Program-made: the position numbers and the translations under genes
The notes under the pieces: generated by a model
Databases searched by the model: none
What the model was told of the DNA's origin: nothing
Seen by the model: the letters and a program-made list of their open reading frames with translations, nothing else
Shown here: positions 1 through 7,092 of the stretch, in pieces
Position numbering within the stretch: the first letter of the stretch is position 1
How the letters are laid out: each line of letters begins with the position of its first letter
From: Limnohabitans sp.
Lineage (GTDB): Bacteria > Pseudomonadota > Gammaproteobacteria > Burkholderiales > Burkholderiaceae_C
DNA: 64,000 nt
Assembly: GCF_023910625.1 (NCBI RefSeq)
Contig: NZ_JAAVVW010000003.1
Location: 1,426,001 to 1,490,000, forward strand
Direction of reading: 5' to 3'

Positions 1-405
1 GGCATGGTGGCCGACGTGGGCACCTTGCAGCGCCTGCCCAAACTGCTGCCCATGGCCTTGGTCAAAGAACTGGCCTACACCGGCAGGCGCCTGAGTGCCG
101 ACAAAGCCCTGGCCCACGGCCTGGTGAACGAGGTGCTGCCCACCCACGAAGCCACCGTGGCCGCTGCCCTGCAAGCCGCCAAAGAAATCGCCAGCAAACC
201 ACCCGTGGCCATCTGGGGCACCAAGCAAGTGCTGCACTACGCCCGCGACCACAGCACCGAAGACAGCCTGCGCCACATGGGCTGGCTGCAAGGCGCGATC
301 TGGAGCAACGCCAACGTGCGCGAGGCCATCAGCGCCATGCAACAAAAACGCGAGGCGAACTTTGCGCCGCTGCCAGCGCTCAAGGGGTTTCGGGAATTTG
401 GCTGA
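1..405 (+). CDS. Crotonase-family dienoyl-CoA isomerase/hydratase, 5' truncated by the window
   Basis: C-terminal 134 residues of a crotonase-superfamily enzyme; the reading frame is open at base 1, so the true start lies outside the window. The sequence ADVGTLQRLPK, then TGRRLSADKALAHGLVNEV, then YARDHSTEDSLRHM, follows the delta(3,5)-delta(2,4)-dienoyl-CoA isomerase (ECH1-type) branch more closely than plain enoyl-CoA hydratase. Such enzymes handle unsaturated acyl-CoA in beta-oxidation in the cytoplasm. Stop is TGA at 403-405. Family assignment is firm; the exact substrate cannot be set from the C-terminal half. Confidence 0.85.
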   Translation, partial: GMVADVGTLQRLPKLLPMALVKELAYTGRRLSADKALAHGLVNEVLPTHEATVAAALQAAKEIASKPPVAIWGTKQVLHYARDHSTEDSLRHMGWLQGAIWSNANVREAISAMQQKREANFAPLPALKGFREFG

Positions 406-441
406 AGCGAGTTGAGCCACAACGCGAGAACACCACCTGCC

Positions 442-514
442 ATGCCCATGACCATTGCACCCGACGATCCCGCTCGGCCAGATGTGTATGCGCTGCTCGA
501 CGAGCACCTGCGCC
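442..514 (+). pseudogene. 5' stub of a GNAT N-acetyltransferase gene, cut by IS3 copy 1
   Basis: From ATG 442 (or ATG 448) the frame reads MTIAPDDPARPDVYALLDEH, which resembles the first strand and helix of small GNAT acetyltransferases (MTI-P-DDP--P-V-ALL-EHL). The frame is broken at 515, the left end of the first IS3-family copy. The rest of the gene is not found right of either IS copy, so its loss involved a deletion as well as the insertion. Only about 24 codons support the assignment, so it is tentative. Confidence 0.5.
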
Positions 515-553
515 TGAACCTGCCCCTGTTTGACGTACCTCTTAGCCGCTTTA

Positions 554-1456
554 TTATGCGGCCTTCAATCGCTGTGCCGCGTCCCAGCGTTTCTCAAACT
601 GCATCGGACTGACGTAGCCCAACGTGGAGTGCAACCGCCGGTGGTTGTAGAACGTCAGCCAGTCAATCACCTCATCCATCGCCTGTCTGCGGGTTGCAAA
701 CCTCTGCCCGTATAGCCTGCCCACTTTGAGTCGGCCCCACAGACTCTCCGTGGGTGCGTTGTCCCAGCAGTTTCCCTTGCGACTCATGGAGCTTCTCATC
801 TTGTAACCCGCCAGCGTGCCCTGGAACTCATGCCCGCAGTATTGGCTGCCTCGGTCCGAATGGAAGATCAGGCCTGGCGCTGGCTGACGCCGGAACCATG
901 CCATCTTTAACGCGTCTGTCACCAGGCTGCTTTGCATGTGCGGCTGCATGCTCCATCCCACCACCTGGCGGCTGAACAGGTCAATGACAGCTGCCAGGTA
1001 CAACCAACCCTCGTCCGTGGCGATGTAGGTGATGTCGCCCGTCCAGACCTGGTTGGGCGCTGTCGGGGTGAAGTTGCGTTTGACCAAGTCAGGCGCAATG
1101 GGCAGATGGTGTTTGCTATCCGTGGTAACGACAAACTTGCGTTTGCACCTGGCACGGATGCCGTGCAACTGCATCAAGCGGCGTACCCGCTCTTTGCCGA
1201 CCCGATGCCCACGCGCCACCAATTCCTTCCACATCTTGGGCCAGCCGTATTCCCCTTTGACTTCTGCATGGATGGCGCGCATGTGCGCCAATAGTGCTTC
1301 GTCGCTCATGCGTTTGTGAGCACCGGGCTTACTGGGTTTGGGGAACTTCTTGCGTCGGCCATGTTCAAAGTAGCCGCTGGCGCTCACGCCAAGCACTTCG
1401 CAGGCCAAGGAGATGGGCCAATGGGCTTTGTTGCTGGCTATCCAGGCGTACTTCAC
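554..1456 (-). CDS. IS3-family transposase OrfB (DDE integrase domain), copy 1
   Basis: 300 residues with an rve/integrase core. The three acidic residues lie in WTGDITYI (first Asp), FHSDRGSQYCG (second Asp) and NAPTESLWGRLK (Glu), with the 35-residue spacing typical of IS3-family DDE enzymes. An N-terminal HTH_21-like part comes before the core. The start is GTG at 1456, overlapping the orfA stop (GTGA). It is probably made mainly as an OrfAB fusion through a -1 frameshift at the A-run at 1486-1492. It would cut and join the element's ends. Confidence 0.95.
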   Translation of the reverse strand: MKYAWIASNKAHWPISLACEVLGVSASGYFEHGRRKKFPKPSKPGAHKRMSDEALLAHMRAIHAEVKGEYGWPKMWKELVARGHRVGKERVRRLMQLHGIRARCKRKFVVTTDSKHHLPIAPDLVKRNFTPTAPNQVWTGDITYIATDEGWLYLAAVIDLFSRQVVGWSMQPHMQSSLVTDALKMAWFRRQPAPGLIFHSDRGSQYCGHEFQGTLAGYKMRSSMSRKGNCWDNAPTESLWGRLKVGRLYGQRFATRRQAMDEVIDWLTFYNHRRLHSTLGYVSPMQFEKRWDAAQRLKAA

Positions 1457-1779
1457 AGTGATTCCCGAGCGAAGTACGCCGTGGCTTTTTTTAGGATGTC
1501 GCGCTCCATGGTCACGCGGGCCAATTGCGCTCTAAGGCGGGCCAGCTCCATTTGCTCCGCACTGACAGGCTTATCCCCCGCGCCTTTAAGTTGGCCCTTG
1601 GCACTGAGCTTGACCCAGTTGTCCAAGCTTGCTTTGGGGATGCCCAACACTTTGGCCGTGACCGATACCGCCTGACCGCCTTTGACCAGCCTGACCGCCT
1701 CCATCTTGAATTCCAGCGTGTACTTGGCCCGTTTTCTCGTTTCACACATTTCGTTCTCCTTGAACTGATTTTTAACCAT
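1453..1779 (-). CDS. IS3-family transposase OrfA (HTH), copy 1
   Basis: 108 residues: a basic helix-turn-helix of the transposase-8 type (EFKMEAVRLVKGG, then VTAKVLGIPKASLDNWVK) and a C-terminal leucine-zipper-like stretch (ELARLRAQLARVTMERDILK). It supplies DNA recognition for the element's ends and, through frameshifting, forms the OrfAB transposase. A good ribosome site (AAGGAG) precedes ATG 1779. Residue 2 is Cys here and Ser in copy 2; the only other difference seen between the copies in this gene is silent. Confidence 0.94.
   Translation of the reverse strand: MVKNQFKENEMCETRKRAKYTLEFKMEAVRLVKGGQAVSVTAKVLGIPKASLDNWVKLSAKGQLKGAGDKPVSAEQMELARLRAQLARVTMERDILKKATAYFARESL
1485..1492 (-). 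other. Programmed -1 frameshift site in IS3 copy 1
   Basis: On the minus strand a run of seven A followed by G sits 30-40 bases before the orfA stop. Read in the orfA frame it is A AAA AAA G, a slippery heptamer of the kind used by IS3-family elements. A -1 slip leads directly into the orfB frame with no stop before the OrfB sequence. The same site is at 3410-3417 in copy 2. Confidence 0.75.
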
Positions 1780-1815
1780 CAGCTAAGCAGTACGTTTTTC
1801 GGGGGCAAGGTCAGG

Positions 1816-2142
1816 TCAGGGTCGCAACACACCATCGGACATGATGATTACGTTTTCAGTACCGAGCGCAGCCCTTACAAGTACCAACACTGTCCGAACC
1901 AAGTTTGACGAGCCTTTATCGTTAAGACTGATCATGAATTCAGAAGCTGCAACAAGACCATGCTCAAGAGCAATCTCTTTTTGAACTTCGTTGGCCTCAG
2001 ACACTTCGTAAACGATGAATCGAGTTTGGCAGGCAGAGGTTCTGGAATAGAAGAGGCCAGGATGCTCGGCTATCAACGAATCAAGCACCTTTGCCACATG
2101 CACTACGGGCAACGACGAATAGCAAAATAGATCAACTGACAT
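1816..2142 (-). CDS. Probable CDI immunity protein (CdiI-like)
   Basis: 108 residues from ATG 2142, which begins one base after the stop of the CdiA-CT-like toxin tail. The start MSVDLFCYSS and the pattern EIALEHGL--ASEFMISLND-G--NL--TVL-LV resemble immunity proteins that accompany tRNase CdiA C-terminal toxins in Burkholderia; that is a memory-based match. Start, length and position all fit an immunity gene. The stop TGA (1816-1818) is three bases from the IS3 end at 1813, so the gene may be complete or may have lost a few codons. No promoter of its own is obvious. It would bind and block the matching toxin in the cytoplasm. Confidence 0.6.
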   Translation of the reverse strand: MSVDLFCYSSLPVVHVAKVLDSLIAEHPGLFYSRTSACQTRFIVYEVSEANEVQKEIALEHGLVAASEFMISLNDKGSSNLVRTVLVLVRAALGTENVIIMSDGVLRP

Positions 2143-2143
2143 A

Positions 2144-2439
2144 TTAGTTCGGCACCTTAACAACAACAACCTTGCCAGCTTGGTCGATGACAACTACTTG
2201 CTTAAGCCCAGGGATTGGATAGCTGGTAAGTTGCGCTTGCAACTGAGCAGGCGTAATTGTCGTATCCGACAAATTGACGACTACATTTTCGGTCTGTCCT
2301 TTGGCAACTTTGCCTTGTATCTCCGACGCAGCATTTCGCGCACTGCTTGTAGAGGGCGCATAGTTATCAAACACTTGCCCATTGACGATGTAGTCGGGAT
2401 TTTTGCCATTCGGCAACGTTGGGGGATTTTGTTGCACCT
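2144..2439 (-). pseudogene. C-terminal remnant of a CDI toxin (CdiA-CT tRNase-like)
   Basis: 98 codons remain, open into the left end of IS3 copy 2 at 2440, so the start and the whole filamentous-haemagglutinin body are gone. The sequence GKNPDYIVNGQVFDNYAPS, then ARNAASEIQGKV--GQTENVVVNL, then LKQVVVIDQAGKVVVVK resembles the CdiA-CT tRNA-nuclease fold in which the D of NPDY and the E of SEIQGK are part of the active site. The conserved junction motif (VENN) that should come before the toxin is absent. The toxin is therefore unlikely to be delivered or made. The immunity gene follows after one base. Confidence 0.65.
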
Positions 2440-2478
2440 TGAACCTGCCCCTGTTTGACGTACCTCTTAGCCGCTTTA

Positions 2479-3381
2479 TTATGCGGCCTTCAATCGCTGT
2501 GCCGCGTCCCAGCGTTTCTCAAACTGCATCGGACTGACGTAGCCCAACGTGGAGTGCAACCGCCGGTGGTTGTAGAACGTCAGCCAGTCAATCACCTCAT
2601 CCATCGCCTGTCTGCGGGTTGCAAACCTCTGCCCGTATAGCCTGCCCACTTTGAGTCGGCCCCACAGACTCTCCGTGGGTGCGTTGTCCCAGCAGTTTCC
2701 CTTGCGACTCATGGAGCTTCTCATCTTGTAACCCGCCAGCGTGCCCTGGAACTCATGCCCGCAGTATTGGCTGCCTCGGTCCGAATGGAAGATCAGGCCT
2801 GGCGCTGGCTGACGCCGGAACCATGCCATCTTTAACGCGTCTGTCACCAGGCTGCTTTGCATGTGCGGCTGCATGCTCCATCCCACCACCTGGCGGCTGA
2901 ACAGGTCAATGACAGCTGCCAGGTACAACCAACCCTCGTCCGTGGCGATGTAGGTGATGTCGCCCGTCCAGACCTGGTTGGGCGCTGTCGGGGTGAAGTT
3001 GCGTTTGACCAAGTCAGGCGCAATGGGCAGATGGTGTTTGCTATCCGTGGTAACGACAAACTTGCGTTTGCACCTGGCACGGATGCCGTGCAACTGCATC
3101 AAGCGGCGTACCCGCTCTTTGCCGACCCGATGCCCACGCGCCACCAATTCCTTCCACATCTTGGGCCAGCCGTATTCCCCTTTGACTTCTGCATGGATGG
3201 CGCGCATGTGCGCCAATAGTGCTTCGTCGCTCATGCGTTTGTGAGCACCGGGCTTACTGGGTTTGGGGAACTTCTTGCGTCGGCCATGTTCAAAGTAGCC
3301 GCTGGCGCTCACGCCAAGCACTTCGCAGGCCAAGGAGATGGGCCAATGGGCTTTGTTGCTGGCTATCCAGGCGTACTTCAC
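2479..3381 (-). CDS. IS3-family transposase OrfB, copy 2
   Basis: Same 300-residue DDE transposase as at 554-1456; no amino-acid difference was found. The GTG start at 3381 overlaps the stop of the orfA copy. Its intact frame suggests that this copy could still be active in trans on both elements. Confidence 0.95.
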   Translation of the reverse strand: MKYAWIASNKAHWPISLACEVLGVSASGYFEHGRRKKFPKPSKPGAHKRMSDEALLAHMRAIHAEVKGEYGWPKMWKELVARGHRVGKERVRRLMQLHGIRARCKRKFVVTTDSKHHLPIAPDLVKRNFTPTAPNQVWTGDITYIATDEGWLYLAAVIDLFSRQVVGWSMQPHMQSSLVTDALKMAWFRRQPAPGLIFHSDRGSQYCGHEFQGTLAGYKMRSSMSRKGNCWDNAPTESLWGRLKVGRLYGQRFATRRQAMDEVIDWLTFYNHRRLHSTLGYVSPMQFEKRWDAAQRLKAA

Positions 3382-3704
3382 AGTGATTCCCGAGCGAAGT
3401 ACGCCGTGGCTTTTTTTAGGATGTCGCGCTCCATGGTCACGCGGGCCAATTGCGCTCTAAGGCGGGCCAGCTCCATTTGCTCCGCACTGACAGGCTTATC
3501 CCCCGCGCCTTTAAGTTGGCCCTTGGCACTGAGCTTGACCCAGTTGTCCAAGCTTGCTTTGGGGATGCCCAACACTTTGGCCGTGACCGATACCGCCTGT
3601 CCGCCTTTGACCAGCCTGACCGCCTCCATCTTGAATTCCAGCGTGTACTTGGCCCGTTTTCTCGTTTCACTCATTTCGTTCTCCTTGAACTGATTTTTAA
3701 CCAT
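3378..3704 (-). CDS. IS3-family transposase OrfA, copy 2
   Basis: 108-residue helix-turn-helix protein with a zipper-like C-terminus. It differs from copy 1 by Ser instead of Cys at residue 2 (base 3670 area) and by one silent change near 3606. The slippery A-run lies at 3411-3417, so the OrfAB fusion frame is preserved. Confidence 0.94.
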   Translation of the reverse strand: MVKNQFKENEMSETRKRAKYTLEFKMEAVRLVKGGQAVSVTAKVLGIPKASLDNWVKLSAKGQLKGAGDKPVSAEQMELARLRAQLARVTMERDILKKATAYFARESL

Positions 3705-3735
3705 CAGCTAAGCAGTACGTTTTTCGGGGGCAAGG

Positions 3736-3993
3736 TCACAGCATCGGCTTTACAGATCGACGCTTGGCTTGCCCGCGTGGCGCAACAACCATGTTAGCGC
3801 GGGTCTGGTCAGAAAGCAGTAGTTCTTTTAAGGAAGGCCGCGCAACCGACTGCAACCGCCGCCACTCTTGTACAGACACCAGCACGGCCGCTTCGGTACC
3901 GTGCCGCGTGACCATTTGGGGCCCTTCAAGCAGGCAAGCATCCAAAAATTCACTGAACCGCTCTTTCGCGTCTTGTACTGGCCATGTCTGCAT
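3736..3993 (-). pseudogene. Phd/YefM-family antitoxin gene, 3' end replaced by IS3 copy 2
   Basis: From ATG 3993, preceded by a strong GGGGGG ribosome site, the frame reads MQTWPVQDAKERFSEFLDAC, then VTRHGTEAAVLVSVQEWRRL: the beta-strand/helix order of Phd/YefM antitoxins. The last codons before the IS are AKRRSVKPML, and the stop TGA is supplied by the terminal bases of IS3 copy 2 (3736-3738). The toxin gene (often a VapC/PIN protein in such pairs) would have lain on the IS side and is missing. The antitoxin may still be made with a nearly normal length of 85 residues. Confidence 0.75.
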
Positions 3994-4221
3994 CTCGCCC
4001 CCCTTCAACTGATCATCTGTCCAATTTGATCGCAATTCCCACGCCTGTCAAACCGGGCGTTAACACCTCTAAATTGGTCTTATTGAGCATAAAAAATACA
4101 CTATAAGTTTATTTTTTAAAGGATGATCACACCCAGGAAGACATCATCAAAAATTGCGGCATAATTTCGTCAACAACTAACCCGAGCTCTTAGCGTGGCA
4201 TGACCATCTGGGGCACGGGGG

Positions 4222-4247
4222 AAAAAGCCGGCGAAAGCCGGTTTTTT
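4222..4247. terminator. Rho-independent terminator between antitoxin and NYN gene
   Basis: Stem with CCGGC-GAAA-GCCGG core extended by A/T pairs (AAAAAG on the left, TTTTTT on the right), so it would work in both directions. It lies 18 bases before the NYN gene start and shields it from upstream transcription, or serves as an attenuator if a promoter lies in 4036-4221. Confidence 0.7.
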
Positions 4248-4264
4248 CGTTTCAGGGGGTCCTT

Positions 4265-5188
4265 TTGCTTCGTACCCGCGTTTACATCGACGGCTACAAC
4301 TTCTATTACGGCTGCCTGAAGGGCACAAGCCACAAATGGCTTGACCTGGTGAAGTTGTTCAAATACAAGGTGCTTCCATCCATCACAGCCCAGTCAAACG
4401 GCGTGCAACTACGGCTTGACCTTGAGAATCTGAGCATCAAGTATTTCACCGCCGAAATTCTGGAAAAAGTAGCCCAAGACCCTGACAGTCGCACCAGCCA
4501 AAGAAGCTACTTGGGGGCTCTTGCCAAGCACTCCCAAGATTCACTTGAAATCATCAAAGGCAACTACGCCTTGAACGAGGCCCACGCCAAACGCGTTGAC
4601 CCTCAAAACCCAGAGCGATGGCCGCGAGACTGTCAAAGAGTGAACATCTGGAAAGTTGAAGAAAAAAAGAGCGATGTCAGCCTGGCATTGCACGCCTTCA
4701 AAGATGCGATCCTAGGCGAGATTGACCATGCCGTGATCGTCACCAATGACACCGACATCCAGCCTGCGCTGGAGATGATCAACACGTTAACCCCCGTGAA
4801 AATTGGACTTGTGGTCCCAACTCGTCATCACCAACGCACCCCCAATCAGGAATTGAACGACCAAGCCCTGTGGGTACGAAGCCACATCACCGAAGATGAG
4901 TTGGCAAGCTGCGAGCTGCCTCGCGTCATCCCCGCCAGACGCCCTTACACCAAGCCCATCTCTTGGTATCCGCGTCCTGATCGCATCGCGCAGGCGCTGC
5001 AAATCAGCAACGCCAACGGCATGAGATCGAGCGACGTTTACAAGTGGCTACAGCAACCCAATGCCTACTGGGGCAACGCACTGCCCCTGGATATGCTCAG
5101 CGACGAAGAAAATGGCCAGAAAGTTCTGGATTTCATGACCCAGTGGCATGGCAGCAGATCAACACCCTTTGACCCATCACCCTCATGA
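4265..5188 (+). CDS. NYN-domain (PIN-like) ribonuclease with MbcA/ParS/Xre-like C-terminal domain
   Basis: 307 residues. The N-terminal 200 residues are a NYN domain: VYIDGYNFYYG near residue 6 (first catalytic Asp), EKKSDVSLALHAF (second) and HAVIVTNDTDIQPAL (third acidic pair). These domains cut RNA. The last 60 residues (SSDVYKWLQQP, then YWGNALPLDMLSDEENGQ) resemble the toxin-binding domain of MbcA/ParS/Xre antitoxins (DUF2384), where a W/F--P----G--P-DLL--EEG pattern is seen. The joining of the two is unusual. The start is TTG 4265 after AGGGGGT. It ends in an ATGA overlap with the next, broken gene. The NYN call is firm; the tail is tentative. Confidence 0.8.
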   Translation: MLRTRVYIDGYNFYYGCLKGTSHKWLDLVKLFKYKVLPSITAQSNGVQLRLDLENLSIKYFTAEILEKVAQDPDSRTSQRSYLGALAKHSQDSLEIIKGNYALNEAHAKRVDPQNPERWPRDCQRVNIWKVEEKKSDVSLALHAFKDAILGEIDHAVIVTNDTDIQPALEMINTLTPVKIGLVVPTRHHQRTPNQELNDQALWVRSHITEDELASCELPRVIPARRPYTKPISWYPRPDRIAQALQISNANGMRSSDVYKWLQQPNAYWGNALPLDMLSDEENGQKVLDFMTQWHGSRSTPFDPSPS

Positions 5189-5618
5189 AAATCTTCCACA
5201 ACACGCACCACGCCCAACACGCAGGCCGCCAGGAAATGTTCCGGGGCCGCTTGGTCGATTGCCATGAAGTGCCCGACCGTTTGCGCTATGTGCTCGATGA
5301 ACTGCAGCGTCGCCCGGTGGGGCAGTTGATGAGCCCCGATGCAGCGCTGGATGTGCACGCCGCCATGGCCCGCGTTCATGCGCCGGACTATCTGGCTTTT
5401 TTGGCGCGGGCCTGGGACGACTGGGTGGCGCAGGACCCAGCCAATGCCGAGCGCGACGCCCTGCCCTCGGTTTGGCCGCTGGCCTCTAAGCACGCTTTTC
5501 GCACCGACTCGCCGCCGCGCAACTGGGGTTGCCCACGGTGTTGACGTTTGAAGGCGGCTACGCAGCGGAAGAGGTGGGCGTGAACACCGTGAATATGCTG
5601 CAAGGTTTGAAAGGCTGA
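5185..5618 (+). pseudogene. Histone-deacetylase/acetylpolyamine-amidohydrolase-like gene with the middle deleted
   Basis: The first 113 codons read as the N-terminus of the class II HDAC-like family (MKIFHNTHHAQHAGRQEMFRG, then HAAMARVHAPDYLAFL). The last 29 codons, in another frame from 5529 (LPTVLTFEGGYAAEEVGVNT), are the C-terminal signature around the conserved EGGY. The roughly 200 residues between them, including all zinc ligands, are missing. The joint lies near 5525. The start overlaps the stop of the NYN gene. No activity is possible. Confidence 0.85.
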
Positions 5619-5632
5619 GCATTCACAGGTTT

Positions 5633-5708
5633 TGTAGGAGCCCACCCCGTGGGCGATGGGCGTGGCACACGCCCCGAAGACCATCGCGCACAGGGGTGCG
5701 CTCCTTGG
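5633..5708. repeat. REP doublet (REPIN-like) in inverted orientation
   Basis: Two imperfect palindromes face each other: 5633-5660 begins TGTAGGAGCCCAC and ends GTGGGCGATGGG, and the complement of 5680-5708 begins AAGGAGCGCAC and ends GTGCGCGATGG. The inner stem bases differ between the two halves but in a matched way (CCCAC/GTGGG against GCGCAC/GTGCGC), which is what selection for hairpins would give. The layout equals the REPINs of pseudomonads (GTAGGAG...GCGATGG). It lies at the joint between two broken genes. No RAYT transposase gene is in the window. Confidence 0.75.
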
Positions 5709-6135
5709 TGCCACAAAAGCACAAGGGGCCATCTTTGAAGACGTCACCGGCACCCCCATCACCGTGAGCCGGGCGCTTTTTACGGCTGGGGCCGACAAAG
5801 AAAACGGCCCGTTCAAATGGCTGGCGTCTTCGGGCAAAGGCGCACGCATTGAAGACCTCAACCTGCTGGCCTACGCGCTGGCCGAACCCGACGAAGTGTG
5901 GTGGCACTGGGCACCTGATTGGTCACCCGAAGGCCGGGCCACCGGCCAGTGGCGTCTGAAGCGCCGCTACATCAAAGTTTTTGAGGTCGATGGCAAAGAA
6001 CAGACTGGGATCGCCATTTTTGAATGGGGCGGTAACGGCTGGACAGGTGCGACCACCTTCACCCCAAACACCATGGGCTACTTGGACAAAGTACGCCTCG
6101 GCAAACTGATTCACCAAAAGAAAACGGCCCCGTGA
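5707..6135 (+). pseudogene. C-terminal remnant of a Mu-like phage head protein with a PBECR2-type nuclease fold
   Basis: About 142 codons after the REP doublet read IFEDVTGTPITVSRALF, then LAYALAEPDEVWWHW, then LKRRYIKVFEVDG and GATTFTP, the pattern of the barnase/EndoU-like domain found at the end of Mu gpF-like minor head proteins. The head-protein part is missing. An ATG at 5656 exists but lies inside the REP element, so it is not a native start. The frame stays open to TGA 6133. The remnant is followed by a gpG-like gene, as in Mu-type phages, which supports the identification. Confidence 0.7.
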
Positions 6136-6143
6136 GGGGCCGT
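6124..6143. terminator. Hairpin after the phage remnant
   Basis: Perfect 8-bp stem ACGGCCCC-GTGA-GGGGCCGT spanning the stop codon of the head-protein remnant. There is no U-run after it, so it is at best a weak terminator or an mRNA-stabilising hairpin in front of the gpG-like gene. Confidence 0.4.
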
Positions 6144-6208
6144 CGTGTGGTGACCGCGTTGTGCAGTACGGTGCATAGCCGAGTCTGGTGCCACCACAAG
6201 GAGATTGT

Positions 6209-6823
6209 ATGCATTATGTGATCGACCTGCAAATTGAACCCTACGCCAACGTCTTGAAGTCGCTGCGCAAGACCATCGCCCAACCCGGCCTCATTTTGTC
6301 CAGCGTGGGCGAGTCGCTGCTCAATGCCAACCAGGACCGCCACGCCAAAGGCCTGGACCCGGACGGCAACCCGTGGGCACCGCTGGCCAAGTCCACGCTG
6401 TACCGTGCGGTCGAAGCCAAACAGCAGCGCGTCACAAGCATCGGCAACAAAAAACGCGGGGCCAGCTCAAACATCGCGGCAGGCCAAAAGATCATGGCCA
6501 ACAAAGCTGCCCGCATCCTCTATCAATATGGGGACTTGCTCCGCTTCAGCTACCAAGTGACCGGCGGCGAGCTGCGAGTCGGCACCAACGACCACAAAGC
6601 CGCCTGGCACCACTTCGGTACCGGCACCCACGGCGAGGGCAAAGGCTCGTACACCATCCGCCCAAAAAACCGAAAAGCGCTGGCGTTTGGTGGCGGCGTA
6701 TTTTCCCGGGTCACACATCCGGGCGTCCCGGCCCGCCGCTTGATCGGTTTTCCGGCCAGCGACCAATCCATTGCCGCCCGCATCGTGGCCGAACACTTGG
6801 CAACTGCGGCCGCCCAAAAATAA
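6209..6823 (+). CDS. Mu gpG-like phage virion morphogenesis (tail completion) protein
   Basis: 204 residues from ATG 6209, chosen because AAGGAG lies 6 bases upstream; an earlier in-frame start at 6188 has no ribosome site. DRHAKGLDPDGNPWAPLAKS near residue 45 and HHFGTGTHG, then HPGVPARRLIGF near residue 170 are the marks of the phage virion morphogenesis family (Mu gene G). In the phage it takes part in tail completion. Gene order with the gpF-like remnant shows an eroded Mu-like prophage; no other phage genes are near. Confidence 0.85.
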   Translation: MHYVIDLQIEPYANVLKSLRKTIAQPGLILSSVGESLLNANQDRHAKGLDPDGNPWAPLAKSTLYRAVEAKQQRVTSIGNKKRGASSNIAAGQKIMANKAARILYQYGDLLRFSYQVTGGELRVGTNDHKAAWHHFGTGTHGEGKGSYTIRPKNRKALAFGGGVFSRVTHPGVPARRLIGFPASDQSIAARIVAEHLATAAAQK

Positions 6824-6842
6824 AGGCCGCACAAGCGGCCTT
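6823..6842. terminator. Terminator-like hairpin after the gpG-like gene
   Basis: Stem AAGGCCGC-ACAA-GCGGCCTT directly at the stop codon, with only a short T-containing tail (TTCTAAC). Confidence 0.55.
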
Positions 6843-6978
6843 CTAACTTCCTTCAAACCCAATTCAAAGACACATCAACTGGGATTTTTCACTCACCCCT
6901 GAAAACAATTTCCCGCTCTTTTCCATCAAAAATCCCCACAGACCTCCCAAAACTGTCCAGAATTCAAGGATTTCATTC

Positions 6979-7010
6979 AAAAGCCGCAATCCTAGTATTC
7001 ATGCGGCTTT
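6979..7010. terminator. Possible terminator downstream of the Fic gene
   Basis: AAAGCCGCA and TGCGGCTTT form a 9-bp stem around a 12-base loop, 80 bases after the stop of the minus-strand Fic gene. The U-run is short. The rest of 6843-7092 shows no gene or clear signal. Confidence 0.4.
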
Positions 7011-7092
7011 GAGGCCAATTTTTCCCTCCAGCCGCCGTCCAGTTTCTCCTGCCTCCCTACTCTCCTGCAAAAGGCATTGGCCAGTCAGCGGC

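Larger units (their letters stand above)
515..1813 (-). mobile_element. IS3-family insertion sequence, copy 1
   Basis: A 1299-bp element whose ends were placed by comparing it with the second copy at 2440-3738: identity begins exactly at 515/2440 and stops at 1813/3738. The terminal inverted repeats are imperfect over about 24 bp (515-538 against the complement of 1790-1813), with TGA as outermost bases at both ends. It carries orfA and orfB on the minus strand. No target-site duplication is seen: GCC precedes the left end and GGT follows the right end. Two substitutions against copy 2 were noticed, both in orfA, so the copies are recent duplicates. Confidence 0.93.
2440..3738 (-). mobile_element. 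IS3-family insertion sequence, copy 2
   Basis: 1299 bp, same orientation as copy 1 and nearly identical to it, with the same ends (TGA...TCA). The bases outside are CCT on the left and CAG on the right, so no short target duplication is visible either for this copy alone or for the pair as a composite transposon. The two direct copies could recombine and delete the CDI toxin/immunity segment between them. Confidence 0.93.

Noticed and set aside
515-3738. The two IS3 copies as a classical composite transposon
   Set aside because: The outer flanks (GCC before 515, CAG after 3738) and inner flanks show no target duplication, and the disrupted GNAT gene does not continue on the right. A pair of insertions followed by deletion or recombination fits better.
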